A stretch of 64,000 nucleotides of DNA. Origin: Sphingomonas kyeonggiensis (GTDB taxonomy: Bacteria > Pseudomonadota > Alphaproteobacteria > Sphingomonadales > Sphingomonadaceae). A program made the position numbers and the translations under genes. The notes below the pieces were generated by a model. The model searched no databases. It saw only the letters and a list, made by a program, of their open reading frames with translations, and was not told where the DNA came from. Where the stretch lies: NCBI RefSeq assembly GCF_030812785.1, contig NZ_JAUSTJ010000001.1:310001-374000 (forward strand), in the 5' to 3' direction. Positions 45,156 to 53,374 of this stretch are shown here, piece by piece (position 1 is the stretch's first letter; each line of letters opens with the position of its first letter).

Positions 45156-45168
45156 TTCCGATTCGGAA
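45156..45168. promoter_or_regulatory. Palindromic operator candidate between DUF6456 and XRE genes
   Basis: TTCCGA-T-TCGGAA is a perfect palindrome with a single central base, 17 bp before the DUF6456 start and 63 bp before the XRE regulator start. A shared operator for the XRE protein is the simplest reading. Confidence 0.45.
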
Positions 45169-45231
45169 TGCTTGCCATGTCGGCTCGATTGTAGGAAAGG
45201 GGGAAACCGATCTGGTTAGAGAGATAGTCGC

Positions 45232-45795
45232 ATGATCACCGCCATACGCGAGGTACGCCGGGCCAAGGGGCTCACGCTGGAGGAAGTCGCCGAGCGCTGC
45301 GTCCCGCCGACCACGGCGCAGACGATCGGACGGCTGGAGATGGGCACGCGCACCGTCTCGGTGGGGTGGCTCAACCGCATCGCCGCGGCGCTGGGCGTGG
45401 ATGCCGCCGACCTGGTCAAGCTGCCCGAGCGCCCCGAGATCCCGGTCGCGGCACTGCTGGAGAGCAGCGGCGCGCAGGCACCGACCCGGACCGCCGTGGT
45501 GGTGCCGCCGCACGCCGAGCCTGGGATGGTCGCGGTCAGCGTGGTGGCCGGGATCGGCGACTATCGTGCAGGCGACGAGATATGGTGCCGCATGCTCGCG
45601 CCCGAGGGCTTTGCCGGCGCGCTCAACCGCGACGTGCTGGTGCCCCGCCCCGCCGGCCGATTCCTGTTCGGCCGGCTGATCGGACGCGAGGGAGACAGGC
45701 TCCATCTGCTCCCGCTCGGCCAGGGCGCCCGCCAGCAGGTGGTCGCCGATCCCCCTTGGATCGCGGAGGCGATCCGCCTCGTCCGCCCCCTCTGA
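45232..45795 (+). CDS. XRE-family transcriptional regulator with a C-terminal S24-like sensor
   Basis: 187 residues. The HTH_3 domain is residues 1-62 (REVRRAKGLTLEEVAERC, TAQTIGRLEMGTRTVSVGWL, ALGVDAADLVKL). The C-terminal ~110 residues are β-rich (MVAVSVVAGIGDYRAGDEIW, RDVLVPRPAGRFLFGRLIGR) and resemble the LexA/CI-type fold without a clear Ser-Lys pair. It probably controls itself and the divergent DUF6456 gene. Confidence 0.87.
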   Translation: MITAIREVRRAKGLTLEEVAERCVPPTTAQTIGRLEMGTRTVSVGWLNRIAAALGVDAADLVKLPERPEIPVAALLESSGAQAPTRTAVVVPPHAEPGMVAVSVVAGIGDYRAGDEIWCRMLAPEGFAGALNRDVLVPRPAGRFLFGRLIGREGDRLHLLPLGQGARQQVVADPPWIAEAIRLVRPL

Positions 45796-45857
45796 ATCAC
45801 CTTGCGGAGTGCCGCGGACAGGCGCAGTCTGCCGGGCAAAAGCAGGAGGGGCATACC

Positions 45858-46226
45858 ATGCTGAAACTGGGTTTGGCGGCAGCTGCCGCAATCGCCGTCG
45901 CGGCACCCGCAATGGCCGATGACTGGGATTTCGTACTGATCAACAACAGCGGCAAGCCGATCAAGACGGTCGAGCTCGCGCCGACGGGCACCACCACCTG
46001 GCAGCCCAACAAGGTCGATCCCGAGTTCAAGAAGGAAGACGCGACGGTAAAGCCGGGCGGCCGGATGACCGTCCATTTCGACAAGGGCGCCACCTGCAAA
46101 TATGACGTGAAGCTCAGCTTCGCCGACAGCAGCAGCGGCGTGTGGACCGGCATCAACGTCTGCGACAATTCCTATGTCACGGTGAAGTACAACGCCGCAG
46201 GCGCGCCCGCCTTCACCGCGAACTGA
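45858..46226 (+). CDS. Small exported protein of unknown role
   Basis: 122 residues from ATG 45858 after AGGAGGG. Signal peptide about 1-20 (ending PAMAD). The mature protein is β-rich (DDWDFVLINNSGKPIKTVEL, GGRMTVHFDKGATCKYDVKL) with two Cys that could form a disulphide. I have seen the same type in sphingomonads under unrelated names, so no function is given. A hairpin follows at 46261. Confidence 0.82.
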   Translation: MLKLGLAAAAAIAVAAPAMADDWDFVLINNSGKPIKTVELAPTGTTTWQPNKVDPEFKKEDATVKPGGRMTVHFDKGATCKYDVKLSFADSSSGVWTGINVCDNSYVTVKYNAAGAPAFTAN

Positions 46227-46260
46227 ACGCCCCGGCTGCGCCGCAGCCGGAGGATCGACC

Positions 46261-46299
46261 AATGGCGGAGCGCCGCGGCATGCGGTGCGCCGCCATTTT
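46261..46299 (+). terminator. Probable terminator after the small exported protein gene
   Basis: AATGGCGG pairs with CCGCCATT, with a short inner GCGC helix and a 13-nt loop, then TTTT at 46296-46299. A second hairpin without T-run (CCGGCTGC-GCC-GCAGCCGG) precedes it at about 46231-46249. Confidence 0.6.
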
Positions 46300-46623
46300 C
46301 GTCTGCACGAAGCCCGGCGCCCGTCCCCAGATCAGCACCGGATCGGCCCAAAGCATCCGAGTCGAAGCCTTTCGAATCGGAAAATAGGTCCAAGATGGAA
46401 GAGTAGATAAGATATCCACCATTAATTGGAGTCGACTGACCGGTCTTCTAAAGTTATCCACAGATTATCGAGTCGCCTTAGATATCATGGCCGCCACCGG
46501 GTCGCGGCTGCTTCACAAGTACATTGCCAGTTCCGGAAGATGCCCAGCATCCTTCCGCGTTCACATGCTCGACCGCCCGGAATCTCCCGGCGCGGAAGGG
46601 TCAGTGCTGTCGGGTGAACAGGG
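46300..46623. other. Gene-free, A/T-richer interval before the sigma-54 activator
   Basis: No supported gene lies here. The segment 46375-46500 is clearly A/T-richer than its surroundings and contains TTATCCACA at 46454-46462, a perfect DnaA-box sequence, and GATATC/TTAATT runs. It probably holds the promoter of the activator gene, but I see no convincing -35/-10 pair. Confidence 0.5.
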
Positions 46624-47586
46624 GTGGACACGCTCGAGACCAGGCTGCTGGGCGATAGTGATGCGATGGTGCGGCTGCGCACCATCGTTCCCAAGATCGC
46701 GCGCAGCGATGCGCCGACGCTGATCACCGGCTCCACTGGAACCGGCAAGGAGCATTGCGCCCGCACCATCCATGCCCTGAGCGAGCGCCAGGACGCGCCC
46801 TTCGTCGCGATCAATTGCGGCGCCATTCCCGACAGCCTGTTCGAGGCCGAGCTGTTCGGCTTCGAGCGCGGCAGCTTCACCGGCGCGGTGCGCAGCCAGA
46901 CCGGCAAGGCCGTGGTCGCCGGCGCCGGCGGCACCCTGTTCCTCGACGAGGTGGGCGAGCTCTCGCCGTTCAGCCAGGTCAAGCTGCTGCGCCTGCTTGA
47001 GGAGAAGGAAGTGCAGCCGATCGGGCGCGAGAAGCCGGTGAAGGTCGATCTGCGGGTGATCGCGGCGACCAATCGCGATGTCGAGCGCCAGGTCGAGGAA
47101 GGAAGCTTCCGCGCCGATCTCTATTACCGGCTCAACGTCGCCCGCGTCACCCTGCCCGACCTGGCCGAGCGCGCCGAGGACATATTGCTCTACCTCCGGC
47201 ACTTCATCGAATCGTTCAACTGCCGGCGCGGCTGCACGGTGGCGGCGCCCGATGCCGAGCTGATCGACGTGCTGCTCCACTATGACTGGCCCGGCAACAT
47301 CCGCGAGGTGCGCAACTTCGTCGAGGCGATCTTCATCGATCCCCCGCGCGGCGCGATCCGGATGGACCATATCCCCGATGCGTTCGTGCGGCTGCAGCGC
47401 AGCTTCGACGCTTCGGGCAAGGACGAGCGCGCCCGCATCCGCGCCGCGCTCGACCGCACCGACTGGAACCGCGCCGAGGCCGCACGCGCGCTCAGCTGGT
47501 CGCGGATGACGCTGTACCGCAAGATGACCAAGTACGAGATGACCCGCGGCGGCCCGGAAGGCCCCGAGGAGTATCCCGCGTTGTAA
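46624..47586 (+). CDS. Stand-alone sigma-54-dependent transcriptional activator
   Basis: 320 residues from GTG 46624. It is almost only an AAA+ activator domain: Walker A GSTGTGKE (36-43), loop-1 GSFTGA (83-88, usually GAFTGA), Walker B GGTLFLDE (102-109), arginine-finger region FRADLYYRL (162-170). A Fis-type HTH follows (NRAEAARALSWSRMTLYRKM, about 283-302). There is no receiver, GAF or PAS domain, as in PspF or HrpS, so control must come from a partner protein or from its own level. It lies 100 nt upstream of a sigma-54 promoter and is almost certainly its activator. Confidence 0.93.
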   Translation: MDTLETRLLGDSDAMVRLRTIVPKIARSDAPTLITGSTGTGKEHCARTIHALSERQDAPFVAINCGAIPDSLFEAELFGFERGSFTGAVRSQTGKAVVAGAGGTLFLDEVGELSPFSQVKLLRLLEEKEVQPIGREKPVKVDLRVIAATNRDVERQVEEGSFRADLYYRLNVARVTLPDLAERAEDILLYLRHFIESFNCRRGCTVAAPDAELIDVLLHYDWPGNIREVRNFVEAIFIDPPRGAIRMDHIPDAFVRLQRSFDASGKDERARIRAALDRTDWNRAEAARALSWSRMTLYRKMTKYEMTRGGPEGPEEYPAL

Positions 47587-47630
47587 CAGTCCGGCGTAAC
47601 ATCGATACGCCCCGTTCGCCGTAGTGTTAC
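47583..47630. promoter_or_regulatory. Upstream activator sites: three GTAACA boxes
   Basis: GTAACA occurs at 47583-47588 and 47596-47601, and inverted (TGTTAC) at 47625-47630. The last two lie in CGTAACA and TGTTACG, a 7-bp inverted repeat. They stand 55-105 bp before the -24 element, the usual distance for sigma-54 enhancer sites. The first overlaps the stop codon of the activator gene. Confidence 0.65.
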
Positions 47631-47685
47631 GTGGTTATACCTAGGCCATCTAGCTAAACTACTGTTATCCCGGCATTTCACAAGC

Positions 47686-47701
47686 TGGCACAGCGCTTGC
47701 T
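47686..47701 (+). promoter_or_regulatory. Sigma-54 (-24/-12) promoter
   Basis: TGGCACAGCGCTTGCT matches the TGGCAC(R)-N4-TTGC(A/T) consensus at every conserved base; the GG is at 47687-47688 and the GC at 47699-47700. Transcription should begin near 47711, leaving a leader of only about 15 nt that carries AGGAGG (47713-47718) before the ATG at 47727. It drives the 12-gene operon that follows. Confidence 0.9.
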
Positions 47702-47726
47702 CCGTATCCGGCAGGAGGCATGCCGG

Positions 47727-48158
47727 ATGAATCAGGGCAGCTTGGCAGATGTGGATACGGAGGCGGCGATGCGCAGCGACGCGCCCCGCGCCCCTGCCAG
47801 CTACGTCAATTATTTCGAGCTGGGCCAGAACCCCTTCGAATTCCTGATCGACCTCGGCCAATATTATCCCAGCGGCAATGAAGGCGTGGGCGCGATCGGC
47901 ATCCACACCCGGCTGGTGCTCACCCCGCCCTATGCCAAGATGCTGTCCGAGCTGCTCGCCCGCTCGGTGCAGGAGCATGAGCGCGAGAACGGGTCGATCG
48001 TGCAGATCGGCCAGGACAGCTCCCCCTTCGACATCGTCCTCTCCTCGCTCGGCGACTTCGAGGAACGCGCCCGCGCACTGCGCGCGCCGCGTCCGCCATC
48101 CGATTCCGCTCCCGGCGACGATGCCGGCCGCAAATCCCCTTCCAGCAACGACAGGTGA
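47727..48158 (+). CDS. DUF3467 domain protein, first gene of the sigma-54 operon
   Basis: 143 residues from ATG 47727 with AGGAGG 8 nt upstream. Residues about 25-95 (YVNYFELGQNPFEFLIDLGQ, then RLVLTPPYAKMLSELLARSV) fit DUF3467, a small β-rich domain of unknown role that in other bacteria is paired with proteases and secreted or surface assemblies. The tail (about 115-143) is charged and Pro/Ser-rich. No signal peptide. It ends 3 nt before the large protease gene. Confidence 0.85.
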   Translation: MNQGSLADVDTEAAMRSDAPRAPASYVNYFELGQNPFEFLIDLGQYYPSGNEGVGAIGIHTRLVLTPPYAKMLSELLARSVQEHERENGSIVQIGQDSSPFDIVLSSLGDFEERARALRAPRPPSDSAPGDDAGRKSPSSNDR

Positions 48159-48161
48159 TCC

Positions 48162-51100
48162 ATGACTGCTCAGATCCGCCCAAACCGCATGGAGGTCAGC
48201 GATCGTTTCCCGATGCTGGGATTCGCCGTTCGCGTCGATCAGCCCAATGTCGACGCGCAGGTGGTGCTGGCGACCGACGTCGCCCTGTTCGATCCGGGCA
48301 GCAGGCAGCACCGCACCGCCGCCAATTTCTATTGCAGCGACGAGCAGGGGCGGCTCACCGTGCCGCGCGGGGACGGCGTGTTCGTCGTGCCGCCGGAGGT
48401 GCTGGCGCGCTTCATCGGCAACAGCCGGCTCTATTTCGGCCTCGCCACCGGCAATGCCGGCACGCGCGAGCTGAGCGTCGCCGCGCTGCCGCGTGAGGGC
48501 AGCCCCTATGTCGCGCTCAACGGCTTCAGCGGGCGGAGCCTGCGCCGCAGCTACACCGCCGCACGCACCGCGCCGGTACTCGAATGGGCCGGCGACGTCC
48601 CGCAGCCGGGCAGCCGGCCCGCCGCACCGGCCAGCCCCGCGCCGGCCGGCGCATCGCCCGCCCCCGCCGCGCCCGGCGGCAACGGCACCTATGACGACGG
48701 CTTCGGACCGATGCCCGATATCCCGGCGAAGAGCGCCGGCCTCTCCCGGGCGCAATCCGCGCGCGGCAATGTCGCGCTGACCATGGCGTCGGGACTGAGC
48801 GCGAACGACGCGCTCGCCTGGATCATGGAGAAGGTCCGCGCCGCCGCGGCAGTCGCTGGCAGCGACGTCAATCCGCCGAGCCTCTACCGGTTCGGCGCGG
48901 CGAGCAGCACCTTCATCGCCGCCTGGCAGGCCGGGTTCGGGATCACCGGGCTGATCAACCCGCTCAACGCCTTCCTCGCGGCGTTGCCTCAGCTCGCGGT
49001 GCGCAGCGGCGTCACCCTGTCGATCGGGCCGTCGCTCGACACGCCGGTGTTCGGCGGCGGGGTCGGCGCGGTCTTCGCACCCGACGGGCAGGCGGCTTTG
49101 TTCGGCACCGCCGATTCGAATTTCGACGCCCAGGGCATCGGCGACTTCATCGAGCATCTGAAGCTGGCGCTCCAGGCCAAGTTCAAGCTCGGCTACAATG
49201 CCGGCGGGATCGACGGTTTCGCCAGCCTCCGCAAGGTCGCCGCGATCAATGTCGGCGAGGAGCTGGTGGTCGGCGCCGAGCTCTGGCTCAACGGTGCCAA
49301 TCAGGGGATCGGCGGCGCGGTGTCGATCGGCGCGGGCTTCGCGCTGCAGTTCGGCCAGGAAGAGGCCGCCTATGTGCCGCCGAGCCTGCCCGGCACCGGC
49401 GCGCGCGATCGCGCCACCCGTATCGGCGGCCAGTTCGCCAGCCGGATCGGCGAGGCGCTCGACCTCGGCCTGGCCGAGGCGACGCTCAACCCGCTGTTCG
49501 AGAAGCTCGAAGGCTCGGTCCGGCCCGTGCCGCTCGCCTATTCCCGCGCCCAGTCCGTCGGCCGCAGCATCAACTGGGACGGGATCGACTGGATCGCCCA
49601 GCCGAACGACAATGCCTGCTGGGCCACCACGCTGGCGATGCTGATCGGCTGGAAGGATCAGAAATGCTATGAGCCGGCGACGATCGCCCAGCGCTGCGGC
49701 CGCGACATCAATTCGCGCCTGCCCTGGGCCGAGCGTGCCGCCACCGCCGCCGCGCTCGGCCTCGGGACGGTCCAGCCGCAATGCTACACGCCCGAGGGCT
49801 TCTTCAGCCTGATCGAGCGCCACGGCCCGCTCTATGTCGGCAAGATCATGTCCGACACGATCAACTCGGGCCATGCCGTGCTCGTCGTCGGCATGTACGA
49901 GGATGGCGGCCAATATTATGTCCGCATCGTCGATCCCTGGGATCGCCCCGTCGGCACGCCGGGCAACCCCGGCGCCTATCCCGACACCCATGAGCGCGGC
50001 AGCCGCTACATCATGCGCTACGAGGATTTCGCGCATGAGTACGAGATGGCGGCAGCGGGCACCCCATCCTACGTCCAGATCATCTATGCCGGCATCCCCG
50101 CCGGCCGCCAGCCCAACACCGGCACCAGCGCCCCCGCGGGCTTCGCTATGGCGGCGCCGCGCACCAGCAGCGCGATGTCGGCCCCCGACTGGTCGATCAA
50201 CTGGGACGGCGTCCAGCTGGTCGCCCAGCCCACCGACAATGGCTGCTGGGCGACGACCATCGCGATGATGCTCGGCTGGCGCGACGAGCGCAGCATCACG
50301 CCGCAGTCGATCGCGCAGCGCGCCGGCAACGATATCGAGCAGGGCCTGCCCTGGGACGATCATGCCGCCGCAGCAGCCCGGCTCGGCCTCACCGCGCATC
50401 CGCCGCAATGCTATTCGACCGACGGCTTCGCTCAGCTGATCCAGAACAACGGCCCGCTCTACGTCAGCAAGATGGCGACCTCGAGCGGCCTGTCGGGCCA
50501 TGCCGTGCTGGTCGTCGGCATGTATTCGAGCGGCGGGCAATATTTCGTCCGCATCGCCGATCCCTGGGATCGCCCGGTCGGCACGCCCGGCAAGCCCGGC
50601 GCCTATCCGGACAGCCATGATCACGGCAGCCGCTACATCATGCGCTACGAGGCGTTCCAGGCCGAATATGAGATGGCCGCATCGGGCAGCAACCCGGTCA
50701 ACGTGCAGATCCTGAGCGCCGGGGTCCCCGCCGGCCGCCAGATCAACAGCGGCACCACGCCGCCGGCCGGCTATGCGATGGCCGCGCCGCGCACCAGCAG
50801 CGCGATGTCCGCGCCCGACTGGTCGATCAACTGGGACAATGTCCAGCTGGTCGCCCAGCCCACCGACAATGGCTGCTGGGCGACGACCATCGCGATGATG
50901 CTCGGCTGGCGCGAGCAGCAGAGCATCACCCCTGAATCGATCGGCGCGCGCTGCGGCAGGAGCATCGAGAATATCCTGCCCTGGGTCGATCATGCCGCCA
51001 CCGCGGTCCAGCTCGGCCTCACCGCGCACGCCCCGCAATGCTATTCGACCGACGGCTTCGCCCAGCTGATCGAGAACAACGGCCCGCTCTATGTCGGCAA

Positions 51101-52028
51101 GATGGCCAGCTCGGCCGATCGCTCGGGCCATGCCGTGCTGGTCGTCGGCATGTATTCGAGTGGCGGGCAATATTATGTCCGCGTCGCCGATCCCTGGGAC
51201 CGGCCGGTCGGCACGCCGGGCAATCCCGGCCGCCACACGGCGACGCACAATCATGGCAGCCGCTACATCCTGCGCTACGAGGACTTCCAGTCCGAGTATG
51301 AGATGGCGGCGACCGGCACGCCTGCCAATGTCCAGATCTTCAGCGCCGGCGTGCCCGCCGGACGCCAGATCAACCGCAGCACGACCGCGCCGGCGGGCTA
51401 TGCCATGGGGGCGACGGGCACGCTGCCCGAGCCGCCAGTCGCCCGCAGCCGCGCGCTCGATATCGGCGCGGCGGCGACGATCGCCGGGACGGTGATCCAG
51501 ATCATCGCCAGCAACAGCGGCGACATCCGGACAAACCTGTCCGCCTGGGCCGGCACCAAGCATCCGAACGATGTGGCCCCCGCCACGAGCGCCAGGTTCC
51601 AGAATGGCGAGATCGCCCTGCGCGACTGGCCGGTGCTCGGCGCCACCTTCGGAATCGACGACATCTATTGCTGGCTGAAGATCCGCTGGCAGTACAACGG
51701 CACATCGATCAGCCATGTCTATATCGACGATGACGGCCATGACGATGCGCTCGACTGGGGCCTCACCGTCAATGCGACGATCGAGGACGATTCGCGGCTC
51801 TATCCCCGCAGCTCCCAGGCGACCCTGCCCGGCGCTGCCGAGGTGCCGGCGCTGCACGTCAACATCACCTATACGTTCGACAACACGGTGGCCGACGACC
51901 ATGTCGCCAATACCCGCGTCACGCTCTACGCCGACGGCACCCACGACATTTCCAGCCGCTGGGTACAGCATGCGCGGCCCGGCGGCGGCACGCCGACCAA
52001 CCGCGCCCGCCCGCTTGCCCTGGCGTGA
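48162..52028 (+). CDS. Large protein with three tandem papain-like (C39_2/AvrRpt2-type) cysteine protease domains
   Basis: 1288 residues. An N-terminal β-rich domain (about 10-125) is followed by an Ala/Pro linker (about 145-175) and a second domain (about 190-460) rich in Gly. Three protease units follow at about 210-residue spacing. Each has Cys in DN(A/G)CWATT (C486, C695, C905), His in SGHAVLVVGMY (H571, H780, H990) and Asp in DPWDRPVGTPG (first D591), so all three look active. A C-terminal β domain (about 1090-1288) contains YCWLKIRWQYNG and HVYIDDDGHDDALDWG. No signal peptide or helix is seen. The partner substrate is probably within the operon; this is inference. Confidence 0.85.
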   Translation: MTAQIRPNRMEVSDRFPMLGFAVRVDQPNVDAQVVLATDVALFDPGSRQHRTAANFYCSDEQGRLTVPRGDGVFVVPPEVLARFIGNSRLYFGLATGNAGTRELSVAALPREGSPYVALNGFSGRSLRRSYTAARTAPVLEWAGDVPQPGSRPAAPASPAPAGASPAPAAPGGNGTYDDGFGPMPDIPAKSAGLSRAQSARGNVALTMASGLSANDALAWIMEKVRAAAAVAGSDVNPPSLYRFGAASSTFIAAWQAGFGITGLINPLNAFLAALPQLAVRSGVTLSIGPSLDTPVFGGGVGAVFAPDGQAALFGTADSNFDAQGIGDFIEHLKLALQAKFKLGYNAGGIDGFASLRKVAAINVGEELVVGAELWLNGANQGIGGAVSIGAGFALQFGQEEAAYVPPSLPGTGARDRATRIGGQFASRIGEALDLGLAEATLNPLFEKLEGSVRPVPLAYSRAQSVGRSINWDGIDWIAQPNDNACWATTLAMLIGWKDQKCYEPATIAQRCGRDINSRLPWAERAATAAALGLGTVQPQCYTPEGFFSLIERHGPLYVGKIMSDTINSGHAVLVVGMYEDGGQYYVRIVDPWDRPVGTPGNPGAYPDTHERGSRYIMRYEDFAHEYEMAAAGTPSYVQIIYAGIPAGRQPNTGTSAPAGFAMAAPRTSSAMSAPDWSINWDGVQLVAQPTDNGCWATTIAMMLGWRDERSITPQSIAQRAGNDIEQGLPWDDHAAAAARLGLTAHPPQCYSTDGFAQLIQNNGPLYVSKMATSSGLSGHAVLVVGMYSSGGQYFVRIADPWDRPVGTPGKPGAYPDSHDHGSRYIMRYEAFQAEYEMAASGSNPVNVQILSAGVPAGRQINSGTTPPAGYAMAAPRTSSAMSAPDWSINWDNVQLVAQPTDNGCWATTIAMMLGWREQQSITPESIGARCGRSIENILPWVDHAATAVQLGLTAHAPQCYSTDGFAQLIENNGPLYVGKMASSADRSGHAVLVVGMYSSGGQYYVRVADPWDRPVGTPGNPGRHTATHNHGSRYILRYEDFQSEYEMAATGTPANVQIFSAGVPAGRQINRSTTAPAGYAMGATGTLPEPPVARSRALDIGAAATIAGTVIQIIASNSGDIRTNLSAWAGTKHPNDVAPATSARFQNGEIALRDWPVLGATFGIDDIYCWLKIRWQYNGTSISHVYIDDDGHDDALDWGLTVNATIEDDSRLYPRSSQATLPGAAEVPALHVNITYTFDNTVADDHVANTRVTLYADGTHDISSRWVQHARPGGGTPTNRARPLALA
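49566..51450 (+). repeat. Three tandem ~630-bp coding repeats (protease units)
   Basis: Units begin at 49566, 50193 and 50823 with the same SINWD reading. Units 2 and 3 are exactly 630 bp apart and nearly identical over long stretches (for example around 50193-50280 and 50823-50910), so that duplication is recent; unit 1 is more diverged. The third boundary is approximate. Confidence 0.88.
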
Positions 52029-52031
52029 TCC

Positions 52032-53120
52032 ATGTCGGGTGATCGCTACCTCCCGCCGCCGCCCGTCGCCACTTCCCGGCGCGCGAGCGTTGCCACGCCC
52101 TCGCAGGCGATGGCGGGCTCCTTCTGGGGCGGCGACGGCGCGCAGCAGCCTGCCCAGCAGGACGAGCTGACCGCGCCAGGCACCAGCACGGGCTCGTCCG
52201 GCGGCAAGGCGCCGCCCGCCACCGAGACGATCGGCCGGCGTGCGGGGGCGCTTTCGGACGAGCTGAACTTCCCCGATTTCGTCGCGTCGCTGATCCACGG
52301 CACCTGGGACGCGATGGTCGATTCGTCGATCCGCCAGATGGACAGCTATGCCGATCTGGTCGCCGCGATCTCCAAGCCGCTCTCGCAGTTCCGCGACGAG
52401 AACGTCACCGCCAACCAGGCGCGCGACTGGCTGATGGCGCAATATCCCGGCGATATCGGTCTGGCCCGCGGCGAGAGCGAAGGCACGCTGGTGCCGCGCG
52501 GCGGCAGTGGCGGCGGCGATTCCGGGGAAAGCAACTCGCCGACCTGGCTCTCCGATTATGGCTTGGGCGGGCAGGAGCTCACCCCCGAGCTGATCGAGGA
52601 GCAGCTCGTCCCCGCCGCGCGCGACCGCCTCGCCGGCGACCGGATGCAGACGCTGGCGACGCTCGTCATGATGGGCATGAACCGGATCGTCGTGAAGGAC
52701 GGTTCGATCACTGCCCGGCTGCGCTTCCGCGCGGCGGCGGCGGACAAGACCGCGATCGACTATGCGGTGAGCGACGATCCCGGCAACGCCACGCCCTCGG
52801 GCAGCTGGTCGACGCGCGGCAGCACCTCCTACCAGGCGCCGGTCACCAAGGTCTCGACCGTCGGGGTCAACGCCCAGACCGACAGCCAGCTCAATGCCGA
52901 GCTGTTCGGCGAGGTGAAGATCAACTTCGCCAGCGAGACGCTGCCGCTCGACCGGTTCGTCGACGATGCGCGGCGCACCCTGCTCGAACGGGCGGCACGG
53001 CCCGCCCAGCTCCCCGGCAAGGCGCCCGCCGCCGCACTCCCCGCCCCGCCGGCCTCGGCTCCCGCCGCGCCTGCCGCCCCCGCGCCGCTGCCGGTCACTC
53101 CGCCGGGAGGCCCGGCATGA
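52032..53120 (+). CDS. Unrecognised family A protein, member A1
   Basis: 362 residues. One of four paralogues in this operon. Shared blocks: FPDFVASLIHGTWDAMV (about 80-96), a helix with QMDSYADLVAAISKPLSQF, LVMMGMNRIVVKDGSITA (about 215-232) and VKINFASETLPLDRF (about 300-314). The ends are Pro/Ala/Gly-rich and look disordered. The helical first half and β-rich second half suggest a structural subunit. It overlaps the next gene by ATGA. No named domain is recognised. Confidence 0.82.
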   Translation: MSGDRYLPPPPVATSRRASVATPSQAMAGSFWGGDGAQQPAQQDELTAPGTSTGSSGGKAPPATETIGRRAGALSDELNFPDFVASLIHGTWDAMVDSSIRQMDSYADLVAAISKPLSQFRDENVTANQARDWLMAQYPGDIGLARGESEGTLVPRGGSGGGDSGESNSPTWLSDYGLGGQELTPELIEEQLVPAARDRLAGDRMQTLATLVMMGMNRIVVKDGSITARLRFRAAAADKTAIDYAVSDDPGNATPSGSWSTRGSTSYQAPVTKVSTVGVNAQTDSQLNAELFGEVKINFASETLPLDRFVDDARRTLLERAARPAQLPGKAPAAALPAPPASAPAAPAAPAPLPVTPPGGPA

Positions 53121-53374
53121 CCGACGCCGCCCGCCGCCCGCTCGAGGACCTGATCGGCGAGCTGCTCGACGGCGTCACCGCGCTGCCGGCGGCGGGGCTG
53201 CGCGCCACCAGCGTCGAGTTCGACCTGCCGGTCGAGGCGACGGTCGAGACCGGCCCCGCCGGGCCGATGGTCCGCGCCGACGTGCCGCGCACCCGCACCC
53301 GCACCTGGTTCGACCGCCCGGTCGGCCGCCTCTCGCTCCACATCGGCACGCTGCCGGTGGAGGAGGCGCGATGA
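53117..53374 (+). CDS. Small β-rich protein of the sigma-54 operon
   Basis: 85 residues, ATGA-coupled at both ends. A short helix (LEDLIGELLDGVTALPA) is followed by alternating β strands (SVEFDLPVEATVE, RTRTRTWFDRPVGRLSLHIG). It may be a reduced relative of the N-terminal domain of the following protein, which has the same helix-then-strands layout. Not recognised as a named family. Confidence 0.75.
   Translation: MTDAARRPLEDLIGELLDGVTALPAAGLRATSVEFDLPVEATVETGPAGPMVRADVPRTRTRTWFDRPVGRLSLHIGTLPVEEAR

Noticed and set aside
46142..46387. 81-residue open frame across the exported protein gene end
   Set aside because: Out of frame with the gene at 45858 and spans its terminator; no ribosome site.
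46454..46462. Chromosomal replication origin
   Set aside because: Only one DnaA box, no cluster of boxes, and no dnaA, dnaN, gidA or hemE neighbours.
47280..52442. 1720-residue open frame on the minus strand
   Set aside because: It is the antisense shadow of the activator, DUF3467 and triple-protease genes. The sequence is Arg/Gly/Asp-rich without domains, and the plus-strand genes have clear motifs and ribosome sites.
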